NCBI RefSeq assembly: GCF_030823375.1
Contig: NZ_JAUSXB010000001.1
Coordinates: 3,162,001-3,226,000 of the forward strand
Origin: Pseudarthrobacter siccitolerans
Lineage (GTDB): Bacteria > Actinomycetota > Actinomycetes > Actinomycetales > Micrococcaceae
Length of the DNA stretch: 64,000 bases
Direction: 5' to 3'
The notes under the pieces were generated by a model. The model was given only the letters and a program-made list of their open reading frames with translations. It was not told where the DNA came from and ran no database searches. The translations under genes were made by a program, and so were the position numbers. Positions 1 to 7,405 of the stretch are shown in pieces (the first letter of the stretch is position 1; each line of letters opens with the position of its first letter).

Positions 1-2
1 TC

Positions 3-911
3 GACCCCACGGTGGCGCGCATCATCCGGGCGGCGGGCACAGTGCCCGCCCACCGGTACGTCGCCGATACGGCCCGGCTCGAGGCGCTCAAGGAGCAGGC
101 GATGGCCGAACTGGAGGGCTTTGACGCCCTGCTGATCCCCACGGCCCCGTTCCACCCCACCCTTGCCGAAGTGGCCGCGGACCCCGTGGGTGTGAACTCC
201 CTGATGGGCACCTACACGAACTTCTGCAACCTGTTCGACCTGTGCGCTGTGGCGGTGCCGGCAGGCGAGGTTGACGGTGCCCAGTTCGGGCTGACAGTGG
301 TGGCCCGCACTTTCGAAGACGCCGTCGCCGCTGACATCGCCCGCCTCCTGGAGGCAACCCCGGACGCGCCGGCGCTTTTCGCCGAGGGGGCGGCACGGCC
401 GGCCGCGCTTGCCGCTGCCGCGCCGTCGTCGTCCGCTCCGTGGCCCCTGGCAGCAGGCGCAACCGCTGTACCGCTGGTGGTGGTGGGCGCCCACCGCAAA
501 GGGCAGCCGCTGGCTCCGCAGCTCGAGGAACTGGGTGCGGCCTGGGACGGCCCCGTCCGGACCGCGGCCCGCTACCGCATGGTCTCCCTCGACACCGTGC
601 CGCCCAAGCCGGGCGTGTACCGTTCGGACGACGACGGCGCGGAGCTGGCGGGTGAACGGTGGCTTGTGTCCGAGGCAGGGCTGGGGCGGTTCCTGGCTGC
701 CCTCCCCGAGCCCATGCTGCTCGGCTCCATCGAACTTGCCGACGGTTCCAGCGCCGTGGGGTTCGCCTGCGATGCCGTGGCCGCTGCGGAGGGGGAGGAC
801 ATCACCCGCTACGGCGATTGGCTGGCAGCCATGGACTACCTGGCTCAGCCGAAGAGCCTGTGGCAGAACCTGGGGAATGCTGCCTTGGCGGGGTTCAACC
901 GGGGAAACTAA
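3..911 (+). CDS. atzF: Allophanate hydrolase, C-terminal part (cut by window start)
   Basis: This is the 3' end of an allophanate hydrolase, which splits allophanate (urea-1-carboxylate) to ammonia and CO2. The first ~130 visible residues look like the end of an amidase-signature domain (FDALLIPTAPFHPT, TNFCNLFDLCAVAVPAG). A Pro/Ala linker follows, then the small C-terminal allophanate hydrolase domain (LVVVGAHRKGQPL, YRMVSLDTVPPKPGVYR, ITRYGDWLAAMDYL). The Ser-Ser-Lys catalytic part lies upstream of the window. The frame is open from base 3, so the ATG-like codons seen are internal. It ends in a 4-base overlap with the convergent hydrolase gene. Allophanate is made by urea carboxylase or from triazines; the partner gene is not visible. 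Confidence 0.9.
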   Translation, partial: DPTVARIIRAAGTVPAHRYVADTARLEALKEQAMAELEGFDALLIPTAPFHPTLAEVAADPVGVNSLMGTYTNFCNLFDLCAVAVPAGEVDGAQFGLTVVARTFEDAVAADIARLLEATPDAPALFAEGAARPAALAAAAPSSSAPWPLAAGATAVPLVVVGAHRKGQPLAPQLEELGAAWDGPVRTAARYRMVSLDTVPPKPGVYRSDDDGAELAGERWLVSEAGLGRFLAALPEPMLLGSIELADGSSAVGFACDAVAAAEGEDITRYGDWLAAMDYLAQPKSLWQNLGNAALAGFNRGN

Positions 912-1765
912 CCCTTGAAGTAGTCGGAGATGTCGGTGACCAGTTCGCCTACGGCCGCCGGGATGGAACCGTGGAAGCATTTGGGGGAGAGCTCATAGGT
1001 GCTGCCGGGGACTGCGGCGTGCAGCCGCTCAGCCGTTGCCTTGTAATAGCTGGGACTCTTGCCGCCCGCCATGAAGTGGGTGTTGGCAGGGAGCACGCTG
1101 AAGTCCCTGGCATGGTCCGCCTCGTTGTAGGCGGCCCGGAGTTCGCCCACACCGCTGGGCATCACCTCCTGGAACATCCTGTTCACCTTGGTGCGGGACA
1201 GCACGGCCATCAGCCCGGCGAGGACCGGCTCCGGAATCTTTGCCATGGCGGATCCCGGTTTTGTGGCCTTCTTCATGTGGGCCAGGGCGTGCCCCACCTT
1301 GCCCTTGTTCACGGCGTCCTCAAAGCCGTCCAGCCATCCAGTGTCGATGCTGCCGTCGATGTTCACGGCGGCGTCGTACACTGCGAGCTTGCCCGGGACG
1401 TAGGGGGTTCCGGTGAACTCCTGCACGGCATTGGGTGCCACCGATCCGCCCAGGCTGTGGCCCAGGATGTTTCTCGCCCCGGTGGCGTCCAGGACGGTGC
1501 GGACGTCTTCGATCTCGGTGGCCATCGAGTAATCTGCCGGTTGTTTGGAGGAGCTGCCGCGGCCGCGCCGGTCGTAAACGTCCACGGCCCAGCCCTCACC
1601 CAGTCCCTTTGCCAGCGCAGTCGAAAACGGCCGGTAGATCAGGGCGGTGAGGAACGCTCCGCCGATCAGCACCACCCGGCGTTCTCCCGGCGCATTCCGG
1701 GTACCGTAGCTGTACAAAGCCAGCCGGCCGCCGTCGTGCGTTGAAAGTACCTGTTCTTTCACCAC
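908..1765 (-). CDS. Alpha/beta-fold hydrolase
   Basis: A 285-residue single-domain alpha/beta hydrolase. The nucleophile elbow GHSLGGS puts the catalytic Ser near residue 104. An oxyanion-hole segment (LIGGAFLTA) precedes it, DRRGRGSS follows strand 4, and the His is probably in the late CFHGSIP segment. There is no signal peptide, so it is likely cytoplasmic. The substrate cannot be told from sequence; esterase or lactonase activity is typical of the family. It reads away from lysS, with only 65 bp between the two starts. Confidence 0.85.
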   Translation of the reverse strand: MVKEQVLSTHDGGRLALYSYGTRNAPGERRVVLIGGAFLTALIYRPFSTALAKGLGEGWAVDVYDRRGRGSSSKQPADYSMATEIEDVRTVLDATGARNILGHSLGGSVAPNAVQEFTGTPYVPGKLAVYDAAVNIDGSIDTGWLDGFEDAVNKGKVGHALAHMKKATKPGSAMAKIPEPVLAGLMAVLSRTKVNRMFQEVMPSGVGELRAAYNEADHARDFSVLPANTHFMAGGKSPSYYKATAERLHAAVPGSTYELSPKCFHGSIPAAVGELVTDISDYFKG

Positions 1766-1822
1766 CCCATCCTAGGCAAGCCAAGCTCGGAGGCTGCGCA
1801 GCCAGTGCGGCCCGATGCCCGG

Positions 1823-1828
1823 TAAACT
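1823..1828 (+). promoter_or_regulatory. Candidate -10 hexamer of lysS (leaderless type)
   Basis: TAAACT lies 2 nt before the ATG at 1831 and 8 nt before the in-frame GTG at 1837. Transcription would start at about 1835-1837, so the GTG could be a leaderless start. No Shine-Dalgarno sequence is visible before either codon. Confidence 0.4.
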
Positions 1829-1830
1829 TG

Positions 1831-3369
1831 ATGATTGTGACTTCCCAAAACACCCCCTCGCCCAAGAACGCCCCGGAGCCGCTGGATGCCAGCGAACAGA
1901 TGCGGATCCGCATGGAGAAGCGCGCCAAACTGATCGAGCGCGGCATTGAGGCGTACCCGGTGGGTGTGGAGCGGACGCACTCCCTGGCGGAGATCCGCGA
2001 AAAGTACGCGCACCTCCAGGCGGACGACACCACGGGCGACGTCGTGGGCGTCACTGGCCGCGTTGTGTTCGTCCGCAACACCGGAAAGCTGTGCTTCGCC
2101 ACGCTCCAGGAGGGCGGCACGGACGGCAAGGGCACCCGCCTGCAGGCCATGCTCAGCCTTGCCAACATCGGCGAGGAAGCCCTCGCCGACTGGAAAGCCC
2201 TGGTTGACCTCGGCGACCACGTGTTCATCAGGGGCGAAGTCATTTCCTCCCGCCGCGGCGAACTGTCCATCATGGCCGACTCCTGGTCCATGGCCTCCAA
2301 GGCCCTCCGCCCGCTGCCGGTGCTGCATGCGGAACTGAATGAGGAGACCCGCGTCCGCCAGCGCTACGTGGACCTGATGGTCCGCGACGAAGCCCGCGAA
2401 ATGGTCTACACCCGCGCGGCCATCACCCGCTCCATCCGCGAGACGCTGTTCCGGCACAACTACGTTGAGGTGGAGACCCCCATCCTGCAGCTGGTCCACG
2501 GCGGCGCGCTGGCGCGGCCGTTCGAGACCCACATGAACGCCTTCGACCAGAAGATGACCCTGCGCATCGCTACGGAGCTTTACCTCAAGCGTGCCGTGGT
2601 GGGCGGCATTGACCGCGTCTACGACATGGGCCGGGTGTTCCGCAATGAAGGCGTGGACTCCACCCACAGCCCGGAGTTCACCACGCTCGAGAGCTACGAA
2701 GCGTGGGCGGACCAGTTTGTAATGGCCGAGCGCATCAAGGAGATCATTCTCGATGCCGCCGATGCCGTGGGCGCCGGCCGCGTCCTGCAGACCGAAGCAG
2801 GGGAGATCAACCTCGACGGCGACTGGGCCTGGGTGTCCGTATACCCCGGACTGTCCGACGCCGTTGGGCAGGAGATCACGCCGGACACCTCGGTGGAGGT
2901 GCTGCGCGGGATTGCGGACAAGCACGAAGTCAAGGTTGACCCCAAGTGGGACGCCGAGAAGCTGGTGGTTGAGCTCTTCGGCGAAATTGTCGAGCCCACG
3001 CTGCTGAACCCCACTTTCGTCTATGACTACCCGCCCTCCGCCCAGCCGCTGGCCCGCCCGCACCGCGAGGACGGCAGGCTGATCGAGGCCTGGGACCTCA
3101 TTATCGGCGGCATGGAGCGCGGCACCGCATTCTCCGAACTGATCGACCCCGTTATTCAGCGCGAGCGGCTTACCGAGCAGTCCCGCCACGCCGCAGCGGG
3201 CGATGATGAAGCGATGCAGCTGGACGAGGACTTCCTGCGCGCCCTTGAATACGGTGCCCCTCCCATGGGTGGCATTGGCCTCGGGATCGACCGGCTGGTA
3301 ATGCTGTTCACCGGCGCGGGCATCCGCGAAACAATCCTCTTCCCGCTGCTCAAGCCTGAGGGGCACTGA
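1831..3369 (+). CDS. lysS: Lysyl-tRNA synthetase, class II
   Basis: Charges tRNA-Lys with lysine in the cytoplasm. An N-terminal OB-fold anticodon-binding domain (~residues 60-160) is followed by the class II catalytic core. Motif 2 is around YDMGRVFRNEGVDSTHSPEFT, and motif 3 is GIGLGIDRLVMLFTG near the C-terminus. At 512 residues it has the usual length. An upstream in-frame start at 1741 would add about 30 residues overlapping the divergent hydrolase and is unlikely; ATG 1831 or GTG 1837 fit better. It begins the conserved actinobacterial lysS - lsr2 - clpC block. Confidence 0.95.
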   Translation: MIVTSQNTPSPKNAPEPLDASEQMRIRMEKRAKLIERGIEAYPVGVERTHSLAEIREKYAHLQADDTTGDVVGVTGRVVFVRNTGKLCFATLQEGGTDGKGTRLQAMLSLANIGEEALADWKALVDLGDHVFIRGEVISSRRGELSIMADSWSMASKALRPLPVLHAELNEETRVRQRYVDLMVRDEAREMVYTRAAITRSIRETLFRHNYVEVETPILQLVHGGALARPFETHMNAFDQKMTLRIATELYLKRAVVGGIDRVYDMGRVFRNEGVDSTHSPEFTTLESYEAWADQFVMAERIKEIILDAADAVGAGRVLQTEAGEINLDGDWAWVSVYPGLSDAVGQEITPDTSVEVLRGIADKHEVKVDPKWDAEKLVVELFGEIVEPTLLNPTFVYDYPPSAQPLARPHREDGRLIEAWDLIIGGMERGTAFSELIDPVIQRERLTEQSRHAAAGDDEAMQLDEDFLRALEYGAPPMGGIGLGIDRLVMLFTGAGIRETILFPLLKPEGH

Positions 3370-3371
3370 CC

Positions 3372-3548
3372 ATGGAATACGTAGCCGTCCTCCTTCCCTC
3401 GCTGGTGGTGGGTTTGCTCTTCTGGTTCGCCATGAAGGCAATCTTTAATGCGGACAAGTCAGAACGCCAGGCAGAGGCGCGGGCACAGGAAGAAGCCGAG
3501 GCGCGGGCCGCGTCACCGGCGGAGCGGCCGCAACCGGAATCGAATTGA
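3372..3548 (+). CDS. Small single-pass membrane protein (58 aa)
   Basis: Starts 2 bp after the lysS stop and encodes 58 residues. An N-terminal hydrophobic helix (VAVLLPSLVVGLLFWFAMKAI) is followed by a charged Glu/Arg/Ala-rich cytoplasmic tail (about residues 28-58). The tight coupling to lysS, intact frame and sensible membrane topology argue that it is real, although it is short. I do not recognise a function. It separates lysS from lsr2. Confidence 0.75.
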   Translation: MEYVAVLLPSLVVGLLFWFAMKAIFNADKSERQAEARAQEEAEARAASPAERPQPESN

Positions 3549-3682
3549 TAAACCCCGGACTTTCTGCCTTTATCCCCAGGAACCATTTGGCGCTTTGACG
3601 CGTTGCCATAAAAAGAGTCATACTTTTTAGGAAACATCCTGCTTTTCTGAAAATCGAACCCTTTCCAAGAGGAAGACTTTAA

Positions 3683-4018
3683 ATGGCACAGAAAGTAAAC
3701 ATCATCCTCGTTGATGATCTGGATGGGGGATCCGCAGACGAGAATGTTAAGTTCGGCCTCGACGGGGCCAGTTATGAGATTGATCTTTCGGCGGCCAATG
3801 CCGCTGAACTCCGTTCTTCATTGGAGCGGTTTATCGGCGCAGCGCGGAAGGCTTCCGGCAGCAGCGGCCGGACTGCCCGAACCAAACCGTCGGGCGGCGG
3901 CCGCAGCCACGATTCGGCCCAGATTCGCCAATGGGCCCGTGAAAACGGCTATACGGTTAACAGCCGTGGCCGAATCCAGGCCGAAATCCAGGAAGCCTAC
4001 CAAAAGGCAAATTCCTAG
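3683..4018 (+). CDS. lsr2: Lsr2-family nucleoid-associated protein
   Basis: A 111-residue Lsr2, the actinobacterial H-NS-like xenogeneic silencer. The N-terminal dimerisation region (MAQKVNIILVDDLDGG) is followed by a Ser/Lys/Arg-rich linker (~residues 55-75). The C-terminal DNA-binding domain carries the AT-hook-like RGR at residues 95-97 (VNSRGRIQAEI). It binds AT-rich DNA in the minor groove and bridges it. The 134 bp upstream are AT-richer than the surroundings, which would suit autoregulation (inference). A strong terminator follows. Confidence 0.96.
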   Translation: MAQKVNIILVDDLDGGSADENVKFGLDGASYEIDLSAANAAELRSSLERFIGAARKASGSSGRTARTKPSGGGRSHDSAQIRQWARENGYTVNSRGRIQAEIQEAYQKANS

Positions 4019-4040
4019 TTCCGGCAAGAACCCGGTAATA

Positions 4041-4076
4041 AGCCCTGCTTCCCGCTTCGGGAGGCAGGGCTTTTTT
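4041..4076 (+). terminator. Rho-independent terminator of lsr2
   Basis: GCCCTGCTTCCC pairs with GGGAGGCAGGGC (one G-T pair) around a 5-nt loop, followed directly by TTTTTT. It lies 22 bp after the lsr2 stop. Confidence 0.9.
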
Positions 4077-4424
4077 GTGCCCTGCTCCCCGCTCGCCTGG
4101 TCCTCCGCGCTGCAACCGGAATTGCGGCGGACCACCGCAATTAGTCCTTGGCCGCTGCAGGGACGACTGAGCCCCGGACCGGAACGCGCCGCAGGAGGCC
4201 CGCCGCAGCGAGCTGTTCAGGGAGGTGGAAAAGGAACGGCGGGATGTTGCCGGACGAGGCTGTCCATGGTCCCTTTCCAAGCCGACAGGACGTCCCGGCA
4301 GCGGTGCTTTGCGGCCGTTGTCACTATTTCCGGCCGGGCCGGGTTTCCCCCGTGGCGAACACGCTCCACAAGTTCCGGCCGGCCACGTAGCATCAAAGTA
4401 CGTCGTAGCTAGGAGTGTGGCGAA
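4077..4424. other. Intergenic region upstream of clpC
   Basis: About 350 bp without a convincing gene. It should hold the clpC promoter, but I could not pick a clear -35/-10 pair. No HAIR or CIRCE inverted repeat was recognised. The last 20 bp contain the clpC ribosome binding site (TAGGAG). Confidence 0.5.
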
Positions 4425-6917
4425 ATGTTTGAGCGATTTACGGACCGTGCCCGTCGCGTAGTTGTGCTTGCCCAAGAAGAGGCACGCATGCTGAACCACA
4501 ATTACATCGGTACCGAACACATCCTCTTGGGTCTGATCCATGAGGGTGAGGGCGTTGCCGCCAAAGCTCTTGAGTCCTTGAGCATTTCGCTCGACGGCGT
4601 TCGCGAGCAGGTGCAGGAGATCATCGGGCAGGGCCAGCAGGCGCCGTCCGGCCACATCCCCTTCACCCCCCGTGCCAAGAAGGTGCTGGAGCTCTCGCTG
4701 CGCGAAGCCCTCCAGCTGGGCCACAACTACATCGGCACGGAGCACATCCTGCTGGGCCTCATCCGCGAGGGTGAGGGTGTTGCTGCCCAGGTGCTGGTCA
4801 AGCTCGGCGCCGACCTCAACCGGGTCCGCCAGCAGGTCATCCAGCTCCTGTCCGGCTACCAGGGCAAGGAAACCACCGGCGCAGGCGTCGGCTCGGGCCA
4901 GCCCGAAGGTGCTCCGGCCGGTTCCGTGGTGCTGGACCAGTTTGGCCGCAATCTGACCCAGGCTGCCCGCGAAAACAAGCTGGATCCGGTCATCGGCCGC
5001 GAGCAGGAGATGGAACGCGTTATGCAGGTCCTCTCCCGCCGCACCAAGAACAACCCGGTGCTGATCGGTGAGCCCGGCGTCGGCAAGACGGCCGTCGTCG
5101 AAGGCCTTGCCCAGGCGATTGTCCGCGGCGACGTCCCGGAGACCATCCGCGACAAGCAGCTCTACACCCTGGACCTCGGGTCCCTGGTGGCCGGCTCCCG
5201 CTACCGCGGTGACTTCGAAGAGCGCCTGAAGAAGGTCCTCAAGGAAATCCGCACCCGCGGCGACATCATCCTCTTCATCGACGAAATCCACACCCTTGTT
5301 GGTGCCGGTGCCGCCGAAGGTGCCATCGATGCTGCGTCCATCCTGAAGCCCATGCTGGCCCGCGGTGAACTGCAGACCATCGGTGCCACCACGCTGGACG
5401 AGTACCGCAAGCACATCGAAAAGGACGCCGCCTTGGAGCGCCGCTTCCAGCCGATCCAGGTCAAGGAACCCTCCGTGGCGCACGCCATTGAGATCCTCAA
5501 GGGCCTGCGTGACCGCTACGAAGCACACCACCGCGTCACCATCACCGACGGCGCCCTGGCCTCCGCTGCCAGCCTGGCCGAACGCTACATCTCGGACCGC
5601 TTCCTGCCGGACAAGGCGATCGACCTGATCGACGAGGCAGGCGCCCGGCTCCGTATCCGCCGCATGACCGCTCCGCCGGAGCTCAAGGCCATGGACGAGC
5701 GCATCGCCAAGCTGAAGATGGAAAAGGAGTCCGCGATTGACGCGCAGGACTTCGAAGGTGCAGCTTCGCTCCGCGACAAAGAGCAGAAGATGATCACCGA
5801 GCGCTCGGAGAAGGAGCGCCACTGGAAGTCCGGCGGCATGGACGACATCTCCGAGGTGGATGAGGATCTCATCGCCGAGGTGCTGGCCAACTCCACCGGC
5901 ATCCCCGTCTTCAAGCTGACGGAGGAAGAGTCCTCACGCCTGCTGAAGATGGAAGACGAACTGCACAAGCGTGTGGTGGGCCAGGACGAGGCCATCAAGG
6001 CGCTGTCCCAGGCAATCCGCCGGACCCGTGCAGGGCTCAAGGACCCCAAGCGTCCCGGCGGCTCGTTCATCTTCGCCGGCCCCACCGGCGTCGGCAAGAC
6101 CGAGCTGGCAAAGGCACTGGCGGAGTTCCTGTTCGGTGAAGAGGACGCCCTCATCACCCTGGACATGTCCGAGTACTCCGAGAAGCACACCGTCTCGCGG
6201 CTCTTCGGTGCCCCTCCGGGCTACGTGGGCTACGAGGAAGGCGGCCAGCTGACCGAGAAGGTGCGGCGCCGTCCGTTCTCCGTGGTGCTGTTCGACGAAG
6301 TGGAAAAGGCCCACGCGGACCTCTTCAACTCACTGCTGCAGATCCTGGAAGACGGCCGCCTGACCGACTCCCAGGGCCGCGTGGTGGACTTCAAGAACAC
6401 CGTGATCATCATGACCACCAACCTGGGCACCCGGGACATCTCCAAGAGTGTTGCCACCGGCTTCCAGTCCGGCACCGACACGCAGACCGGCTACAACCGC
6501 ATGCGTGCCCGCGTGACGGAGGAGCTCAAGCAGCACTTCCGCCCCGAGTTCCTGAACCGTGTGGATGACGTTGTGGTGTTCCCGCAGCTCACCCAGGACG
6601 AGATCATCGAGATCGTGGACATGTTCGTTGGACGCCTGGAGAAGCGCCTCAAGGACAAGGACATGGGCATCGAACTCACGCCCAAGGCCAAGGTGCTCCT
6701 CGCTACCCGCGGCTACGATCCCGCCATGGGTGCCCGGCCGCTGCGCCGCACCATCCAGCGCGAGATCGAGGATCAGCTCTCCGAGAAGATCCTGTTCGGC
6801 GAGATCCACGCCGGCGACATCGTCGTAGTGGACGTGGAAGGCGACGGCGACGACGCCAAGTTCACGTTTGCCGGCAACGCCAAGCCGCGCATCCCGGAAA
6901 TCGCCCCGAGCGTCTAA
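4425..6917 (+). CDS. clpC: ATP-dependent Clp protease ATPase subunit ClpC
   Basis: Hsp100 unfoldase that feeds substrates to ClpP. Two Clp_N repeats (~residues 3-70 and 78-145; [13 protein letters not shown] occurs twice) precede D1 with Walker A GEPGVGKT (215-222). The UVR/coiled-coil middle region ([19 protein letters not shown], ~430-460) is diagnostic of ClpC rather than ClpB. D2 has Walker A GPTGVGKT (~residue 550) and the Walker B region [11 protein letters not shown]. At 830 residues it has the normal length for actinobacterial ClpC1. The ribosome binding site is AGGAG, 10 nt before ATG. The gene is monocistronic between two terminators. Confidence 0.97.
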   Translation: MFERFTDRARRVVVLAQEEARMLNHNYIGTEHILLGLIHEGEGVAAKALESLSISLDGVREQVQEIIGQGQQAPSGHIPFTPRAKKVLELSLREALQLGHNYIGTEHILLGLIREGEGVAAQVLVKLGADLNRVRQQVIQLLSGYQGKETTGAGVGSGQPEGAPAGSVVLDQFGRNLTQAARENKLDPVIGREQEMERVMQVLSRRTKNNPVLIGEPGVGKTAVVEGLAQAIVRGDVPETIRDKQLYTLDLGSLVAGSRYRGDFEERLKKVLKEIRTRGDIILFIDEIHTLVGAGAAEGAIDAASILKPMLARGELQTIGATTLDEYRKHIEKDAALERRFQPIQVKEPSVAHAIEILKGLRDRYEAHHRVTITDGALASAASLAERYISDRFLPDKAIDLIDEAGARLRIRRMTAPPELKAMDERIAKLKMEKESAIDAQDFEGAASLRDKEQKMITERSEKERHWKSGGMDDISEVDEDLIAEVLANSTGIPVFKLTEEESSRLLKMEDELHKRVVGQDEAIKALSQAIRRTRAGLKDPKRPGGSFIFAGPTGVGKTELAKALAEFLFGEEDALITLDMSEYSEKHTVSRLFGAPPGYVGYEEGGQLTEKVRRRPFSVVLFDEVEKAHADLFNSLLQILEDGRLTDSQGRVVDFKNTVIIMTTNLGTRDISKSVATGFQSGTDTQTGYNRMRARVTEELKQHFRPEFLNRVDDVVVFPQLTQDEIIEIVDMFVGRLEKRLKDKDMGIELTPKAKVLLATRGYDPAMGARPLRRTIQREIEDQLSEKILFGEIHAGDIVVVDVEGDGDDAKFTFAGNAKPRIPEIAPSV

Positions 6918-6930
6918 GCACCACAGCCAA

Positions 6931-6963
6931 AGCCCCGCCACTCTGCAAGGAGCGGCGGGGCTT
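6931..6963 (+). terminator. Terminator of clpC
   Basis: AGCCCCGCC pairs with GGCGGGGCT around a 14-15 nt loop, followed by a short T-rich run (TTTCGCTTT). It starts 14 bp after the clpC stop. Confidence 0.8.
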
Positions 6964-7018
6964 TCGCTTTGCCTCAGCTTTCGTCACTGCACGACCGTGG
7001 TCGTGGCGGGTCGGGTCC

Positions 7019-7100
7019 GGTGCCGGCCATCAGAGATTTCCCGGCGCCTGCTCCTTCGTCGCTCTGACGGCGCCTACACAAATCCCTGATGCCCGGCACC
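7019..7100. repeat. Intergenic hairpin element, 20-nt-loop family (H20), copy 1
   Basis: Nested inverted repeat: GGTGCCGG/CCGGCACC, CATCAG/CTGATG, ATTT/AAAT and GGCGCC/GGCGCC, closing on the 20-nt loop TGCTCCTTCGTCGCTCTGAC (7049-7068). Between the ATTT and GGCGCC stems the two sides differ (CCC on the left, TACAC on the right). Copy 2 at 7260-7309 has the identical loop with a different stem. Confidence 0.85.
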
Positions 7101-7102
7101 TC

Positions 7103-7138
7103 GTGCCACCACCCCCTGCAGGCACTGGATGGTGGCAC
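7103..7138. repeat. Intergenic inverted repeat
   Basis: GTGCCACCA (7103-7111) pairs with TGGTGGCAC (7130-7138) around an 18-nt loop. It is the second of four hairpins in a row between clpC and the S9 peptidase gene. Confidence 0.75.
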
Positions 7139-7141
7139 AAG

Positions 7142-7197
7142 TGGCCCTGCCCCGGATGAACGGTGTTGAGCAGCACCGTTCATGGGGCGCAGGGCCA
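7142..7197. repeat. Large intergenic inverted repeat
   Basis: Three stacked stems: TGGCCCTG/CAGGGCCA, CCCC/GGGG and ATGAACGGTG/CACCGTTCAT. The loop is 8 nt (TTGAGCAG), and two 2-nt one-sided bulges (GG on the left, CG on the right) interrupt the stem. In total 22 bp are paired. No T-tract follows, so it is not a plain terminator. Confidence 0.8.
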
Positions 7198-7259
7198 TTC
7201 ATGCTCACGGCCGCCTCGCCGCTGACAATCCGTGCGATGCCAAGCGAGGGCGCCGGGGT

Positions 7260-7309
7260 CATTTGTGTAGCTTGCGTCAGAGCGACGAAGGAGCAGCAAG
7301 CGGCAAATG
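7260..7309. repeat. Intergenic hairpin element, 20-nt-loop family (H20), copy 2 (inverted)
   Basis: CATTTG/CAAATG and GCTTGC/GCAAGC enclose GTCAGAGCGACGAAGGAGCA (7276-7295), the exact reverse complement of the copy 1 loop. The one-sided internal loop (TGTA against GG here; TACAC against CCC in copy 1) is also kept. The inner stem differs from copy 1 but is still complementary. GGCGCC flanks it on both sides. Confidence 0.85.
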
Positions 7310-7405
7310 GCGCCGGGGCCGGAGCGTACCAGCCACGGAAACGCACCCAGGTGTGGGTCGCCTTCCGGTTTGTGATATGGGGCACAGTCGGGGTTGAATC
7401 GGGGC

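Larger units (their letters stand above)
6964..7405. other. Hairpin-rich intergenic region before the S9 peptidase gene
   Basis: About 440 bp with no supported gene. Roughly 7019-7314 is almost wholly made of the four inverted repeats listed separately. The last 90 bp before the ATG hold no obvious promoter; a weak GGGG run is the only ribosome-binding-site-like feature. Confidence 0.7.

Noticed and set aside
659-1744. 361-codon open frame crossing the end of atzF and antisense to the alpha/beta hydrolase
   Set aside because: It overlaps two supported genes, has no domain and has antisense-type composition.
1759-3441. Long open frame of 560 codons opposite lysS
   Set aside because: It is antisense to a certain aminoacyl-tRNA synthetase, has low-complexity composition and no recognisable domain; this is a GC-bias shadow.
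3957-5822. 621-codon open frame antisense to clpC
   Set aside because: It overlaps the conserved ClpC coding region and the lsr2 terminator and shows no domain.
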